From Pseudoxanthomonas sp. GM95 (lineage in GTDB: Bacteria; Pseudomonadota; Gammaproteobacteria; Xanthomonadales; Xanthomonadaceae): a DNA stretch of 64,000 nucleotides. A program made the position numbers and the translations under genes. The notes under the pieces are model-generated. The model saw nothing but the letters and a program-made list of their open reading frames with translations, made no database searches and was not told the DNA's origin. The DNA lies in contig NZ_FOAX01000002.1 of assembly GCF_900109775.1 (NCBI RefSeq), positions 682,001 through 746,000 of the forward strand. The letters are read 5' to 3'. Of this stretch, positions 45,371 to 54,118 are shown piece by piece (the stretch's first letter is position 1; each line of letters starts with the position of its first letter).

Positions 45371-45868
45371 ATGCGAACGAGTGCAGGCGGCCGACGGTCG
45401 CGGGGAGCCCGGCCTAGCGCCCAGCGTGGCGTGGTCACGGTGGAGTACGCGCTGCTGCTGATGCTGGGCGTGATCCCGCTGCTGATGTTGCTGTTCACCG
45501 GGGTCATGATGTTCGCCGCGCAGCAGTCGCTGTCGCTGGCTTCCGCCGAAGGCGCGCGCGCATCGCTGCGCTATGGCACCACCGCCGAGCGGCGCAGCGC
45601 CGCGTGCATGGCGGCCAAGGGTTCAATGGAGTGGCTGCTGACGTATTCGGGCAGCCAGGCCAACTGCGCCAGCGCTGATGGCGCGCCGGTGGCGGTCTCA
45701 CAGCCTTTCGCCTGCGCCGGCACGCCGGATCGGCAGTGCATGCAGGTGACGGTGAGCTTCGATTACGACGATCATCCATTTGTCCCCGGGACTGCCACAA
45801 TGATGGGGTGGTTCCTCGGGCGGGACATGCGGAGTACCGCCGTTGCGCAACTTGACCTGGGCGAGTGA
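45371..45868 (+). CDS. tadE: TadE-like pseudopilin
   Basis: 165 residues. A short basic leader ends QRG, followed by VVTVEYALLLMLGVIPLL: cleavage after G20 with glutamate at +5 and tyrosine at +6, the pseudopilin site cut by TadV. The rest is periplasmic, with four cysteines that may pair (SAACMAAKG, ANCASADG, FACAGTPDRQCMQV). TadE is a minor pilin-like protein needed for pilus assembly. It starts 3 bases after cpaA. Confidence 0.88.
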   Translation: MRTSAGGRRSRGARPSAQRGVVTVEYALLLMLGVIPLLMLLFTGVMMFAAQQSLSLASAEGARASLRYGTTAERRSAACMAAKGSMEWLLTYSGSQANCASADGAPVAVSQPFACAGTPDRQCMQVTVSFDYDDHPFVPGTATMMGWFLGRDMRSTAVAQLDLGE

Positions 45869-45891
45869 TCGCTCGTGAAACACGGAATTTC

Positions 45892-46974
45892 ATGACGATG
45901 CAGAAAGCAACTCGAACGCTCGCCCTGGCCCTGGTGGTCGTGGCGGTGGCCTTGGCCGGTGTCGCGCTGACCATGCTGGTGCGCTCCAAGGCGCCGGCCG
46001 AACCGACCGGTGTCCAGGTCGTGCGCACGCCCGACAGCGGCCAGTCCACCAAGGTGGTCGTGGCGGCGCGCGCGCTGCCCGCCGGCCTGCCGGTACAGGC
46101 GCTGGATCTGGAACAGGTCGAACGCAAGGGCGCCCCCGTGGGCGCCTTCCTGCGGGTCGAGGATGTGGTGGGGCGTTCGCCTTCGCAGTCGGTGAGCTCG
46201 GGCAGCGTGCTGACCGAGAACCAGTTCAAGGGTGGCCTGGCCTTGGCGCTGCGCCCGGGCGAGCGCGCCATCGCCATCCCGGTCGACGAGCTGGCCGGCG
46301 CGGGCAATCGCGTCGCGCCAGGCGATCTGGTGGACGTCTTCCTGAGCATCCGCGACCAGGGCGATGACCCGCGCGTGCCGGCCGCCGCCGCAGGCAGCCA
46401 GGCGCGCCTGCTGCTACCGCGCTTGCGTGTCCTCAGCTACGGCGATCGCGATGTCGACAGCCCCGCGCTGGTCCAGGGCACCGCGCCGCAGTCGCGCGAA
46501 GAAGGTAATGCCGATGCGCCGGCGCCGCAGCGCGAAGACCGCGCCGCCGCGATCACCGCCCGTGCAGGTGCTGGCGTCAGTCGCGCCGCCGCCACGGTCG
46601 CGCGTAGCGCCGTGCTGGCGGTGCCGGTGGACGGCGCCGATCGCCTGATCCTGGCCGCGCAGACCGGCAAGCTGTTCCTGGCCCTGCGTCATCCGGGCGA
46701 CGAAGGCATGCCCGACCAGGAGTTGTTCCCCGCGCCGCGCCAGGTCCTGGGCCTGCGTGCTGGCCTGGACGATGCACAGCGCGAAAGCGCCAACAGCGCC
46801 GAGAACCGCGCCTATGCCGGCGTCGATTCGGCCGGCCTGCTGGGCCGCAATGGCCAGGCCGCAGCTAAGCCACAGCCGTCGCCGGCTGCGGACCGCCCGA
46901 TCCGTTCGGCAGCGCCCACCGGTGGCCGCCTGGAGATCATCCGCGGCAGCCAGTCCGGCAGCACCTCCCCATGA
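45892..46974 (+). CDS. cpaB: Flp pilus assembly protein CpaB/RcpC
   Basis: 360 residues. The ATG at 45892 has ACGGAATTTC before it; a GTG at 45865 overlapping the tadE stop is possible but gives an odd N-terminus. One N-terminal membrane helix (LALALVVVAVALAGVALTML) is followed by an SAF/RcpC domain: STKVVVAARALPAGLPVQAL, RPGERAIAIPVDELAGAGN and RVAPGDLVDVFLS. It is thought to stabilise the secretin and contact the periplasmic part of the machine. It ends four bases into cpaC. Confidence 0.9.
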   Translation: MTMQKATRTLALALVVVAVALAGVALTMLVRSKAPAEPTGVQVVRTPDSGQSTKVVVAARALPAGLPVQALDLEQVERKGAPVGAFLRVEDVVGRSPSQSVSSGSVLTENQFKGGLALALRPGERAIAIPVDELAGAGNRVAPGDLVDVFLSIRDQGDDPRVPAAAAGSQARLLLPRLRVLSYGDRDVDSPALVQGTAPQSREEGNADAPAPQREDRAAAITARAGAGVSRAAATVARSAVLAVPVDGADRLILAAQTGKLFLALRHPGDEGMPDQELFPAPRQVLGLRAGLDDAQRESANSAENRAYAGVDSAGLLGRNGQAAAKPQPSPAADRPIRSAAPTGGRLEIIRGSQSGSTSP

Positions 46975-48299
46975 TGACTTTCCAGGCCTCCATGACTTCT
47001 TCTTCCAAGCTGCCGCGCCGCCTCGTGACCTGCCTGCTGGTGGCATCGCTGTTGACCACCACCGCGGCGGGCCAGGCGCAGACCGATCCAGGCACGGCGC
47101 TGGTCCTGCAGAGCCATGAGCAGCGTCCGTGGACGTTGCCGGCCGACCTGGAGCGCGTGGCCATCGCCGATCCCGAGGTGGCCGACCTGGTCACGCTCAA
47201 GGGCGGCAAGAGCGCGCTGCTGGTGGCCAAGAAGCCCGGCCAGACCACGCTGCTGCTGTGGCATCGCGGCGCGGCCACGCCGCAGCGCATGTCGGTGGAA
47301 GTGCGCGGCGCGCTGCAGCAGCAGCTGAGCCAGGGCAGCCCGGTCGCGGTGGCCGTGCAGGACAACCAGGCGACGCTGCAGGGCAGCGCACCTTCGCTGC
47401 TGGACCACGAAGCCGCGCGCAAGGCCGCGATCAGTGCGATCGGCCCGCAGGGCGTGATCAGCGATGTCTCCACCGTGTCCACCGGCGGCGTGGTCCAGGT
47501 CGACGTGAAGGTGGTCGAGTTCAACCGCACCTCGCTCAAGCAGATCGGCATCAACTTCACCAACACCAATGGCGGCTTCAGCTACGGCGTGACCTCGCCG
47601 GGTGCCAGTGATTCCAGCAGCGCGCTGTCGTCGGCCTTCAGCCTGGTGGCTTCCTCGGCCAAGCATGCGTGGGACGCCAGCTTCGACCTGCTCACCAGCA
47701 ACGGCATGGCCCGCGTGCTGGCCGAGCCGTCGCTGACCGCGCTGTCGGGCCAGAGCGCCAGCTTCCTGGCCGGCGGCGAACTGCCGATCCTGGAGCCGCA
47801 GGGTTTGGGCACCACCACGGTGACCTTCAAGCCCTTCGGCATCGGCCTGACCGTGACCCCGACGGTGCTGTCGTCCGATCGCATCGCGCTCAAGGTCGCA
47901 CCGGAAGCCAGCGAGCTGGACTACAGCAGCGCCGTCACCCTCGATGGCGTACAGGTGCCGGCGATCTCCACGCGTCGTGCCGACACCACGGTCGAACTGG
48001 GCGACGGCGAGAGCTTCGTCATCGGCGGCCTGGTCAGCAGCAACATGGCCACGACCGTCGCCAAGGTGCCGCTGCTGGGCGACCTGCCGATCATCGGTTC
48101 TTTCTTCCGCAACCTGCAGTACAAGCGCCAGGACAAGGAACTGGTGATCGTGGTGACCCCGCATCTGGTCAAGCCGATCGCGCGCGGCGTCAACGTGCCG
48201 CTGCCCGGCGCACGCGAAGCCGATGCCAAGCTGCCGGTGTGGGGCAGCTGGCTGCTGCATCCGGCCGGCCCGGACCAGCTCCCCGGATTCTCACGCTGA
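46971..48299 (+). CDS. cpaC: Secretin CpaC/RcpA of the tad machine
   Basis: 442 residues; the start overlaps the cpaB stop (ATGATGA). A signal peptide (LVTCLLVASLLTTTAAGQAQ) leads to an N-terminal BON/pilus-N region (VAIADPEVADLVTLKGGKSA, then GPQGVISDVSTVSTGGVVQV). The secretin core follows from ~205 to ~415 (VKVVEFNRTSLKQIGINF, AEPSLTALSGQSASFLAGGE, GESFVIGGLVSSN, VPLLGDLPIIGSFFRNLQYK). It forms the outer-membrane channel for the pilus. The length is typical for the Tad branch. Confidence 0.94.
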   Translation: MMTFQASMTSSSKLPRRLVTCLLVASLLTTTAAGQAQTDPGTALVLQSHEQRPWTLPADLERVAIADPEVADLVTLKGGKSALLVAKKPGQTTLLLWHRGAATPQRMSVEVRGALQQQLSQGSPVAVAVQDNQATLQGSAPSLLDHEAARKAAISAIGPQGVISDVSTVSTGGVVQVDVKVVEFNRTSLKQIGINFTNTNGGFSYGVTSPGASDSSSALSSAFSLVASSAKHAWDASFDLLTSNGMARVLAEPSLTALSGQSASFLAGGELPILEPQGLGTTTVTFKPFGIGLTVTPTVLSSDRIALKVAPEASELDYSSAVTLDGVQVPAISTRRADTTVELGDGESFVIGGLVSSNMATTVAKVPLLGDLPIIGSFFRNLQYKRQDKELVIVVTPHLVKPIARGVNVPLPGAREADAKLPVWGSWLLHPAGPDQLPGFSR

Positions 48300-49591
48300 T
48301 GGCACCCACGCCCGCCACGTCGAAGTTCGACATGTTCTCGTCGCGCCAGCCGGACAGCGATGCGCCGAAGCTGCTGCTGTTCGCGCCGGACAACGGCTTC
48401 CTGCCGCGTCTGACCTCCAAGCTCGGCGGTCGCTATGCGCTGAGCTGGCAGGACAGCCGCGATGTGCTGCCGGCCACCGTGGCGCAGCAGGGCAAGGACT
48501 GGGACGTGCTGCTGCTGGATTTCACCAGCACCAACATCCGCTATTCGATCGAACTGGCCCAGCAGCTGGCCACGGCCAATCCGCAGCTGGTGATGGTGGC
48601 CGTGGGCACCGGTGCGCCGGACCAGGGCGAGGCGGTGCTGTCGGCCATGCGCGCGGGCATGCAGGACTTCATCGATCTGGACAGTGGCCCGGGCGAAGTC
48701 CAGGAGCTGCTGCAGCGCGTGCTGTCGCGCAAGCCTGCACCATCGGCCGCACCGGTTGCGCAGGACACGCCGGCGCCACAGCAGCGCGGCAAGCTGGTGC
48801 TGCTGTACGGCGTGCGCGCCGGCGTCGGCACCAGCACGCTGGTGGGCTATCTCGGCGTGATGTCGCGCCCGGCGACCACGCCATCCACGGTCGCCGATGC
48901 GCATGCCGATTCGCGCCTGGTGCTGGACCTGGGCTATCCGGCGGCTGATGTCTCGCTGTACTTGGGGCTCAACGGCCGGTTCCATTACGACGAAGCGCTG
49001 CGCAACCCGACGCGCATCGATGCAACCCTGGCGCGCACGGCCTTTGCCGAGCATCCCAGCGGCGTGGCGGTGCTGGGCCGCGCGCCGGGCGAACTGCCGC
49101 AGGCGCAGGACCCGCATGCCTTGATCGAGCGCCTGCGCGCGGTGTATCCGCTGGTGCTGTGCGATATCGGCGGCGTGCCGGTGCAGCAGATGCCGCTGAC
49201 CCTGCTGCAGGACGCCAGTGAAGTGTGGCTGGTGACCGACCAGTCGATCGGCGCGCTGGTGTCGTTCAACCAGATCCACCTGGAACTGGGTGAACGCCGG
49301 CTGCTGGACGATCGCTTCAAGGTGATCGTCAACCGCTACGACGAAACCGCCGGCATCAGCAGTGCGCAGATCGCCGAGCGCTTCAGCCTGCCGGTGCTAG
49401 CCACGCTGCCCGACCGCGGCCGCGTGCTGCGTGCGGCCGCCAGCCTGGGCACGCTGCTGCCGCAGGCCGGCTCGCGCGATCCGTACCTGCGCGCGCTCGA
49501 TCCGCTCGCGTCCCGCCTGGGAGGCGTCGGTGCCGGAGCGGCCTCGCCGCTGCAGCGCCTGGCGCAACGACTGAAGAAATCGCCGGCATGA
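48299..49591 (+). CDS. cpaE: Pilus localisation ATPase CpaE/TadZ
   Basis: 430 residues; the ATG at 48299 overlaps the cpaC stop by one base (TGATG). An N-terminal receiver-like domain (PKLLLFAPDNGFLPRLTSKL, then DWDVLLLDFTSTNIRYS) precedes a ParA/MinD-type ATPase domain. The deviant Walker A reads YGVRAGVGTSTLVGYL, lacking the signature lysines, which is usual for some TadZ proteins and suggests weak ATP turnover. Other ATPase segments are VLDLGYPAADVSLYLGL and VTDQSIGALVSFNQIHLEL. TadZ is the polar localisation factor for the tad apparatus. Confidence 0.88.
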   Translation: MAPTPATSKFDMFSSRQPDSDAPKLLLFAPDNGFLPRLTSKLGGRYALSWQDSRDVLPATVAQQGKDWDVLLLDFTSTNIRYSIELAQQLATANPQLVMVAVGTGAPDQGEAVLSAMRAGMQDFIDLDSGPGEVQELLQRVLSRKPAPSAAPVAQDTPAPQQRGKLVLLYGVRAGVGTSTLVGYLGVMSRPATTPSTVADAHADSRLVLDLGYPAADVSLYLGLNGRFHYDEALRNPTRIDATLARTAFAEHPSGVAVLGRAPGELPQAQDPHALIERLRAVYPLVLCDIGGVPVQQMPLTLLQDASEVWLVTDQSIGALVSFNQIHLELGERRLLDDRFKVIVNRYDETAGISSAQIAERFSLPVLATLPDRGRVLRAAASLGTLLPQAGSRDPYLRALDPLASRLGGVGAGAASPLQRLAQRLKKSPA

Positions 49592-50943
49592 ACAGCAACG
49601 TCACCCCGTTCGTCCTGAAACGGGACGCGAAAGGATTTTCCGAGAGGGAATTGCCGATGTCCTCACCCACGCCTTTCGATCAGACCGAGCATTTCCAGGG
49701 CGTCCTGCTGGCGGTGCACGAGCACCTGCTCAACCAGATCGAGGACGAGCGGATCGACATCGATTCTTGGGCGCCGGACACGATCGCCAAGTACGTGCGG
49801 ATGCAGACCTCGACCTTCGTGCGCGAGTGGCGCATCCCGGTCAATGAATCGGAAATGGAGCTGGTCGCCATCGCCCTGCAGAAGGAGCTGACCGGTTTCG
49901 GTCCGCTGGAAGACCTGCTGCTGGACCCGAAGATCGAAGACATCCTGATCAACGGCTACAAGGACATCCACGTCTCCCAGGGCGGCGTGCTGACCCGCGC
50001 GCCGCAGCGCTTCAGCGATGATCGCCACCTGCTGCGTATCCTGCGCCGGATCCTGGCACCGCTGGGCCGCCGCCTGGACGAATCCAACCCGATGGTCGAT
50101 GCGCGCCTGCCCAACGGCGGCCGCCTCAACGCGATCATCTCGCCGCTGGCCGTCGACGGCCCGATGGTGTCGATCCGCAAATTCCGCAAGGACCCGTTCA
50201 CGCCCGACGAGCTGATGGATCGCGGCGCGTTCGACAAGCCGATGCGCGCGCTGCTGGATGCGATGGTGCAGGGCCGCTGCAACATCGTGATCTCCGGCGG
50301 CACCAGCTCAGGCAAGACCTCGCTGCTCAATGCGCTGGCCAGTTTCGTGCCGTCCAACGAGCGCATGGTGACGGTGGAAGACACCGCCGAACTCTCGCTC
50401 AACCATCCTCACGTGGTGCGCCTGGAAAGCCGCGTCGGCGGCCTGGACGGCACTGGCGCGGTCAGCATCCGCGACCTGCTGCGCAACAGCCTGCGCATGC
50501 GCCCGGACCGCATCGTGGTGGGCGAAGTGCGCGGCGCCGAAGTGCTGGAAATGCTGCAGGCGATGAACACCGGCCACGACGGTTCGATGGCCACCATCCA
50601 TGCCAACTCACCGCGCGATTGCCTGTATCGCATCGAGATGCTGTCGGGCTTTGCCGGCTTCCAGGGCAGCGAGGAAAGCCTGCGTCGCCAGATCGCCGGC
50701 GCCATCGATTTCATCGTGCAGATCTCGCGCCTGGCCAACGGCCGCCGCGTGATCACCTCGATTACCGAAATCACCGGCGTCACCGACAACCTGATCACTA
50801 CCCAGGAACTGTTCCGCCACGAGCCCGGCTATGACGGCGCGCCGGAACACGACCGCTGGACGGGCCTGGGCTTCCACCCGCACTCGTACAAGCTCGAACC
50901 GTATCGCCAGTACCTGCGCAACGCCCTGCACGAGACCTATTGA
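49588..50943 (+). CDS. cpaF: Type IV/II secretion ATPase CpaF/TadA
   Basis: 451 residues from the ATG at 49588, overlapping cpaE by ATGA; an in-frame ATG at 49657 would give a shorter form. It is the hexameric motor that extends (and in Tad systems also retracts) the pilus. The N-terminal domain ends in the KIEDILINGYKDIHVSQGG segment. The RecA-like core has Walker A SGGTSSGKTS at ~236-245, VEDTAELSLNHPHVVRLESR (Asp box), Walker B RIVVGEVRGAEVLEML at ~308 and the His box TGHDGSMATIHANSPRD. Confidence 0.95.
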   Translation: MNSNVTPFVLKRDAKGFSERELPMSSPTPFDQTEHFQGVLLAVHEHLLNQIEDERIDIDSWAPDTIAKYVRMQTSTFVREWRIPVNESEMELVAIALQKELTGFGPLEDLLLDPKIEDILINGYKDIHVSQGGVLTRAPQRFSDDRHLLRILRRILAPLGRRLDESNPMVDARLPNGGRLNAIISPLAVDGPMVSIRKFRKDPFTPDELMDRGAFDKPMRALLDAMVQGRCNIVISGGTSSGKTSLLNALASFVPSNERMVTVEDTAELSLNHPHVVRLESRVGGLDGTGAVSIRDLLRNSLRMRPDRIVVGEVRGAEVLEMLQAMNTGHDGSMATIHANSPRDCLYRIEMLSGFAGFQGSEESLRRQIAGAIDFIVQISRLANGRRVITSITEITGVTDNLITTQELFRHEPGYDGAPEHDRWTGLGFHPHSYKLEPYRQYLRNALHETY

Positions 50944-51899
50944 TGGCTTTGGTCCTGCTCCTGCTGAGTCTGGTCGCGCTGCTGCTGGCTGCCGGCGTCG
51001 AACTCTGGTTCGGCGTCGCCGCACGCCAGCGCCAGCGCCTGGCCGCGCAGGTCGCCGAACAGCGCATGGCGGCCTCCAGGACATCGGCACCGGGCGCGCG
51101 CTCGGAAGCGGCGGCCGCCGCGCTGTCGCCCAGCGCCGGCACGGCGGTCGCGTCGACGGGCATTGGCGCGCGCTGGCTGGCGTTGCTTCGCCGGGCCAAC
51201 CTCAGTGCGACCCATCGCACGACCGCGGTGATCTTCGGCGCGGGTTTGCTGTTGATGCTGGGCAGCTGGGTGCGGCTGGGCTCGGTGTGGTTCGGCCTGC
51301 TGACGCTGGCCGTCTATGCCGCGGCGATCGCGCTGTGGCTGCATCGTCGGGTCGAGCGCCAGCTGCAGCAGCTGGTGCGCCAGCTGCCGGATTTCCTCGA
51401 CAACATGGTGCGCGTGGCCAGCATCGGCAACAGCCTGACGATGGCCTTCCAGAGCGCCACCGCGCAGGCCTCGGCGCCGCTGCGCCCGGTGCTGGATGCA
51501 GCGATGTCCTACAGCCGCGGCGGCATGGACCTGGACCGCGCGTTGTCGCTGGCGGCGAAACCTTACCGGCTGCAGGCGCTGGATACGCTGGCCGTGGTGC
51601 TGGGCACCAGCATCCGCATCGGCGGCCGCACCGACCAGATCCTGCAGCGCATGAGCGACTTCCTGCGCGATATCGAACAGGTGCAACTGGAGCTGCGCGC
51701 GACCACCTCCGAGACGCGGATGTCGGCCTGGGTGCTGGGCCTGCTGCCGGTGGCCTGCGCGCTGTTCATGGCGCTGGTGGACCCGAAATTCTTCGCGCCG
51801 ATGTTCCAGCAGCCGCTGGGCCACAAGCTGATGCTCGGCGCGGTGCTGCTGGAGGCGATCGGCGCGTTCACGCTGTATCGCCTGGCCAAGTCGCTATGA
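50943..51899 (+). CDS. tadB: Inner-membrane platform protein TadB
   Basis: 318 residues; the ATG at 50943 overlaps the cpaF stop (TGATG). It has an N-terminal membrane helix, a second hydrophobic region (VIFGAGLLLMLGSWVRLGSV), and a type II secretion F domain with QLPDFLDNMVRVASIGNSLT, MDLDRALSLAAKPYRLQALD and TDQILQRMSDFLRDIEQVQL, then two C-terminal helices. With TadC it forms the pilus platform in the inner membrane. Confidence 0.92.
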   Translation: MALVLLLLSLVALLLAAGVELWFGVAARQRQRLAAQVAEQRMAASRTSAPGARSEAAAAALSPSAGTAVASTGIGARWLALLRRANLSATHRTTAVIFGAGLLLMLGSWVRLGSVWFGLLTLAVYAAAIALWLHRRVERQLQQLVRQLPDFLDNMVRVASIGNSLTMAFQSATAQASAPLRPVLDAAMSYSRGGMDLDRALSLAAKPYRLQALDTLAVVLGTSIRIGGRTDQILQRMSDFLRDIEQVQLELRATTSETRMSAWVLGLLPVACALFMALVDPKFFAPMFQQPLGHKLMLGAVLLEAIGAFTLYRLAKSL

Positions 51900-51918
51900 G
51901 CCCCCGGGAGATGCCGAC

Positions 51919-52854
51919 GTGGTGATGCTGCTGGCTGCGGCCATCCTGATCTTCGCCATCGCGCTGTTGCTGCTGGGCAGCGACCTGTGGACGCGCGCGC
52001 GTCTGGACAACCGTCGCGACCAGGCGCTGGAGCGCGCCTTCGGCAACGCGCAGCCGCAGGACGCGCCGGAACAAACCGGTGGCGTGCGCAGCCAATTGCT
52101 GGAGCAACTGGCCAGCCTGGGGCGCCGTTTCGAAGGCAGTCGCGTGCGCGATTGGTTGCTGGCCGACGAGGATCGTCTGCTGCTGGATCAGGTCGGCTGG
52201 AACAACAGTTCCGGCACCGCCGTATTCCTCGGCCTGCGCCTGCTGCTGGCCTTGCTGCTGCCGCTGGCCGTGCTGGCGCTGGGCGACCTGCAGGGCATCA
52301 AGGCGTTCGTCGTGCCGTTGGCCGCGCTGGCGGCGGGCGTACTGCTGCCCAAGTTCGCGCTGCGCAGCTGGGCGCGGCATCTGTGCAAGCAGGCCAGCGA
52401 TGAATTGCCGCTGCTGATCGACCTGCTGCGCCTGCTGCAGGGCGTGGGGTTCAGTGTCGACCAGAGCCTGCAGATGCTGGGCGAAAAACTGCGCCCGGCG
52501 CTGCCGGTGCTGGGCCGCGAACTGGCCGATGCCAACGCCGCCTACAGCCTGGGCCGCGCGCGCGCGCAGTCGCTGCATCGCCTGGCCGAATCGTTCGGCG
52601 ACAAGGACCTGCGCAGCCTGGTCCAGCTGATGGTGCAGGTGCACCAGCATGGTGGCGCTGTACAGGAGCCGTTGCGCCAGTTCAGCCTGCGCCTGCGCGA
52701 GCAGCGCCGCATGGAGATGAAGGAAAAAGTGGGCAAGCTCTCGGTGAAGATGACGGTGGTGATGATGTTCACGCTGCTGCCTGCGCTGTTGATGGTGCTG
52801 GCGGGGCCGGCGCTGATCGCGCTGGGCAGCACGATCGCGCGGATGGCCCAATGA
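51919..52854 (+). CDS. tadC: Inner-membrane platform protein TadC
   Basis: 311 residues. The GTG at 51919 lies about 8 bases after GGGAG; an ATG two codons later is possible. N-terminal helix, then central helices (GLRLLLALLLPLAVLALGDL and AFVVPLAALAAGVLLPKFAL). A type II secretion F domain follows: ASDELPLLIDLLRLLQGVGF, SVDQSLQMLGEKLRPALPVL, DLRSLVQLMVQVHQHGGAVQ. It is a paralogue and partner of TadB. The 19-base gap to tadB is one of the few places in the locus without overlap. Confidence 0.92.
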   Translation: MVMLLAAAILIFAIALLLLGSDLWTRARLDNRRDQALERAFGNAQPQDAPEQTGGVRSQLLEQLASLGRRFEGSRVRDWLLADEDRLLLDQVGWNNSSGTAVFLGLRLLLALLLPLAVLALGDLQGIKAFVVPLAALAAGVLLPKFALRSWARHLCKQASDELPLLIDLLRLLQGVGFSVDQSLQMLGEKLRPALPVLGRELADANAAYSLGRARAQSLHRLAESFGDKDLRSLVQLMVQVHQHGGAVQEPLRQFSLRLREQRRMEMKEKVGKLSVKMTVVMMFTLLPALLMVLAGPALIALGSTIARMAQ

Positions 52855-53666
52855 CGGCGCCGCGCATGCTCGCGATCGCCGCGGTGCTGGTGCTGGCCGG
52901 CTGCGCGACCAAGGGTGGCTACAACCAGCCGCCGCCGGCCGCTGTGCAGGCCGCGCAGGAACAGACGCCCGAGCAGGACGATCGCGCGATGTATCTGTCG
53001 CTGATCCATCGCATGCAGGACGAAGGCGCGTACTTCGCCTCGCTGGCGCATATCGACGCCTATCGCCAGCGGTTTTCCGGCAGTGCCGAACTGGACCTGC
53101 TGCAGGCCGATGCGCTGCGCAACACCGACAAGCCCGCCGAAGCCAGCACGCTGTACCACGCGCTGACCAAGGGCCCGCAGGCCGGCCCGGCCTGGCACGG
53201 CCTGGGCCTGATCGCCGCGGCCCAGGGCCAGTACGCCGAGTCGGCCACGCTGCTGGGTAAAGCGGTCGCGATGGATCCGCTCAACGTGGATTACCTCGGT
53301 GACCTCGGCTTTGCGCGTCTGCGCGCCGGGCAGGTGGCGGAGGCCCGCGAACCGCTGGCCAAGGCGGCCGAGCTGGCGCCGGCCAACCAGAAGGCCGTGG
53401 CCAACCTGGCGCTCTACACCATGCTGTCCGGTGACGGCGCGCGCGCCGAGGCCATGATCCAGAAGGCCGGCCTGTCGCAGGCCGCGCGCGATGAAATCTA
53501 CCGGCTGTCGATGTCGCTCAAGCGCGCCTCGTCGAGCACGACACCGGCCGGCGGTGTACGCGCGGCGGCCGCCGCACCTTCCACCGTCGACGGCATCGCC
53601 GCGCCCCCATCCATGCTTGAACGTTTCGGTGACCGCTCAGACGCGCACCAGGAGAATCCGCGATGA
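52851..53666 (+). CDS. tadD: TPR lipoprotein TadD
   Basis: 271 residues; the start overlaps tadC by ATGA. A lipobox (AAVLVLAGC) marks it as an outer-membrane or periplasmic lipoprotein. Tetratricopeptide-like repeats occupy residues ~60-215 (GSAELDLLQADALRNTDKPA, HGLGLIAAAQGQYAESATLL, NVDYLGDLGFARLRAGQVAE, QKAVANLALYTMLSGDGARA). TadD helps secretin assembly, like PilF for type IV pili. The low-complexity C-terminus is not conserved. Confidence 0.9.
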   Translation: MTAPRMLAIAAVLVLAGCATKGGYNQPPPAAVQAAQEQTPEQDDRAMYLSLIHRMQDEGAYFASLAHIDAYRQRFSGSAELDLLQADALRNTDKPAEASTLYHALTKGPQAGPAWHGLGLIAAAQGQYAESATLLGKAVAMDPLNVDYLGDLGFARLRAGQVAEAREPLAKAAELAPANQKAVANLALYTMLSGDGARAEAMIQKAGLSQAARDEIYRLSMSLKRASSSTTPAGGVRAAAAAPSTVDGIAAPPSMLERFGDRSDAHQENPR

Positions 53667-54118
53667 AACACCCCGCAGCACTGCGCCGCGTCCCGCTGCT
53701 GGCGTCCCTGAGCCTGGCGCTGTTGATCGCCGCGCCCGCCTTCGCCCAGCAGCAGCCGCTGACCGGTCAGCGCATGGGCAAGGACGCCAGCGTGCCGTCG
53801 CCGCCTCCGCCGCCGGCCGAAGCCCTGGGCCAGTTGCCGGCACCCATGCCGATGCCGGAGCCCGTCGCCGCGCCGATGGACGAACCCGCCAGCCGTGCGC
53901 CGCTGGCCTCGAGCGAGATCGGCACCACCACGCGCGCACTGCTACGCATGCAGGTCGAAGGCACCTACGCCGGCCGCAGCCAGCCAATGCTGGGCGATGA
54001 AGCCACTGCCGCCTATCAGCGTTACCTCAAGAGCTTCGAGCATCCGATCCCGGAGTTCTTCGAAGGCAACCTGCCCAGCGGCAAGCGCGGCGCCTCGCAG
54101 GGCAGCGCCGGGAACTGA
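53663..54118 (+). CDS. Exported DUF3613 protein of the tad locus
   Basis: 151 residues; overlaps tadD by ATGA and tadG by one base. A signal peptide (LLASLSLALLIAAPAFAQ) is followed by a proline-rich segment (VPSPPPPPAEALGQLPAPMP) and a short conserved C-terminal domain (GTTTRALLRMQVEGTYAGRS, then GDEATAAYQRYLKSFEHPIP, then EFFEGNL). This is the DUF3613 signature, seen in tad loci of beta- and gammaproteobacteria but without an assigned role. Complete translational coupling to tadD and tadG implies a structural or assembly function in the periplasm. Confidence 0.82.
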   Translation: MKHPAALRRVPLLASLSLALLIAAPAFAQQQPLTGQRMGKDASVPSPPPPPAEALGQLPAPMPMPEPVAAPMDEPASRAPLASSEIGTTTRALLRMQVEGTYAGRSQPMLGDEATAAYQRYLKSFEHPIPEFFEGNLPSGKRGASQGSAGN

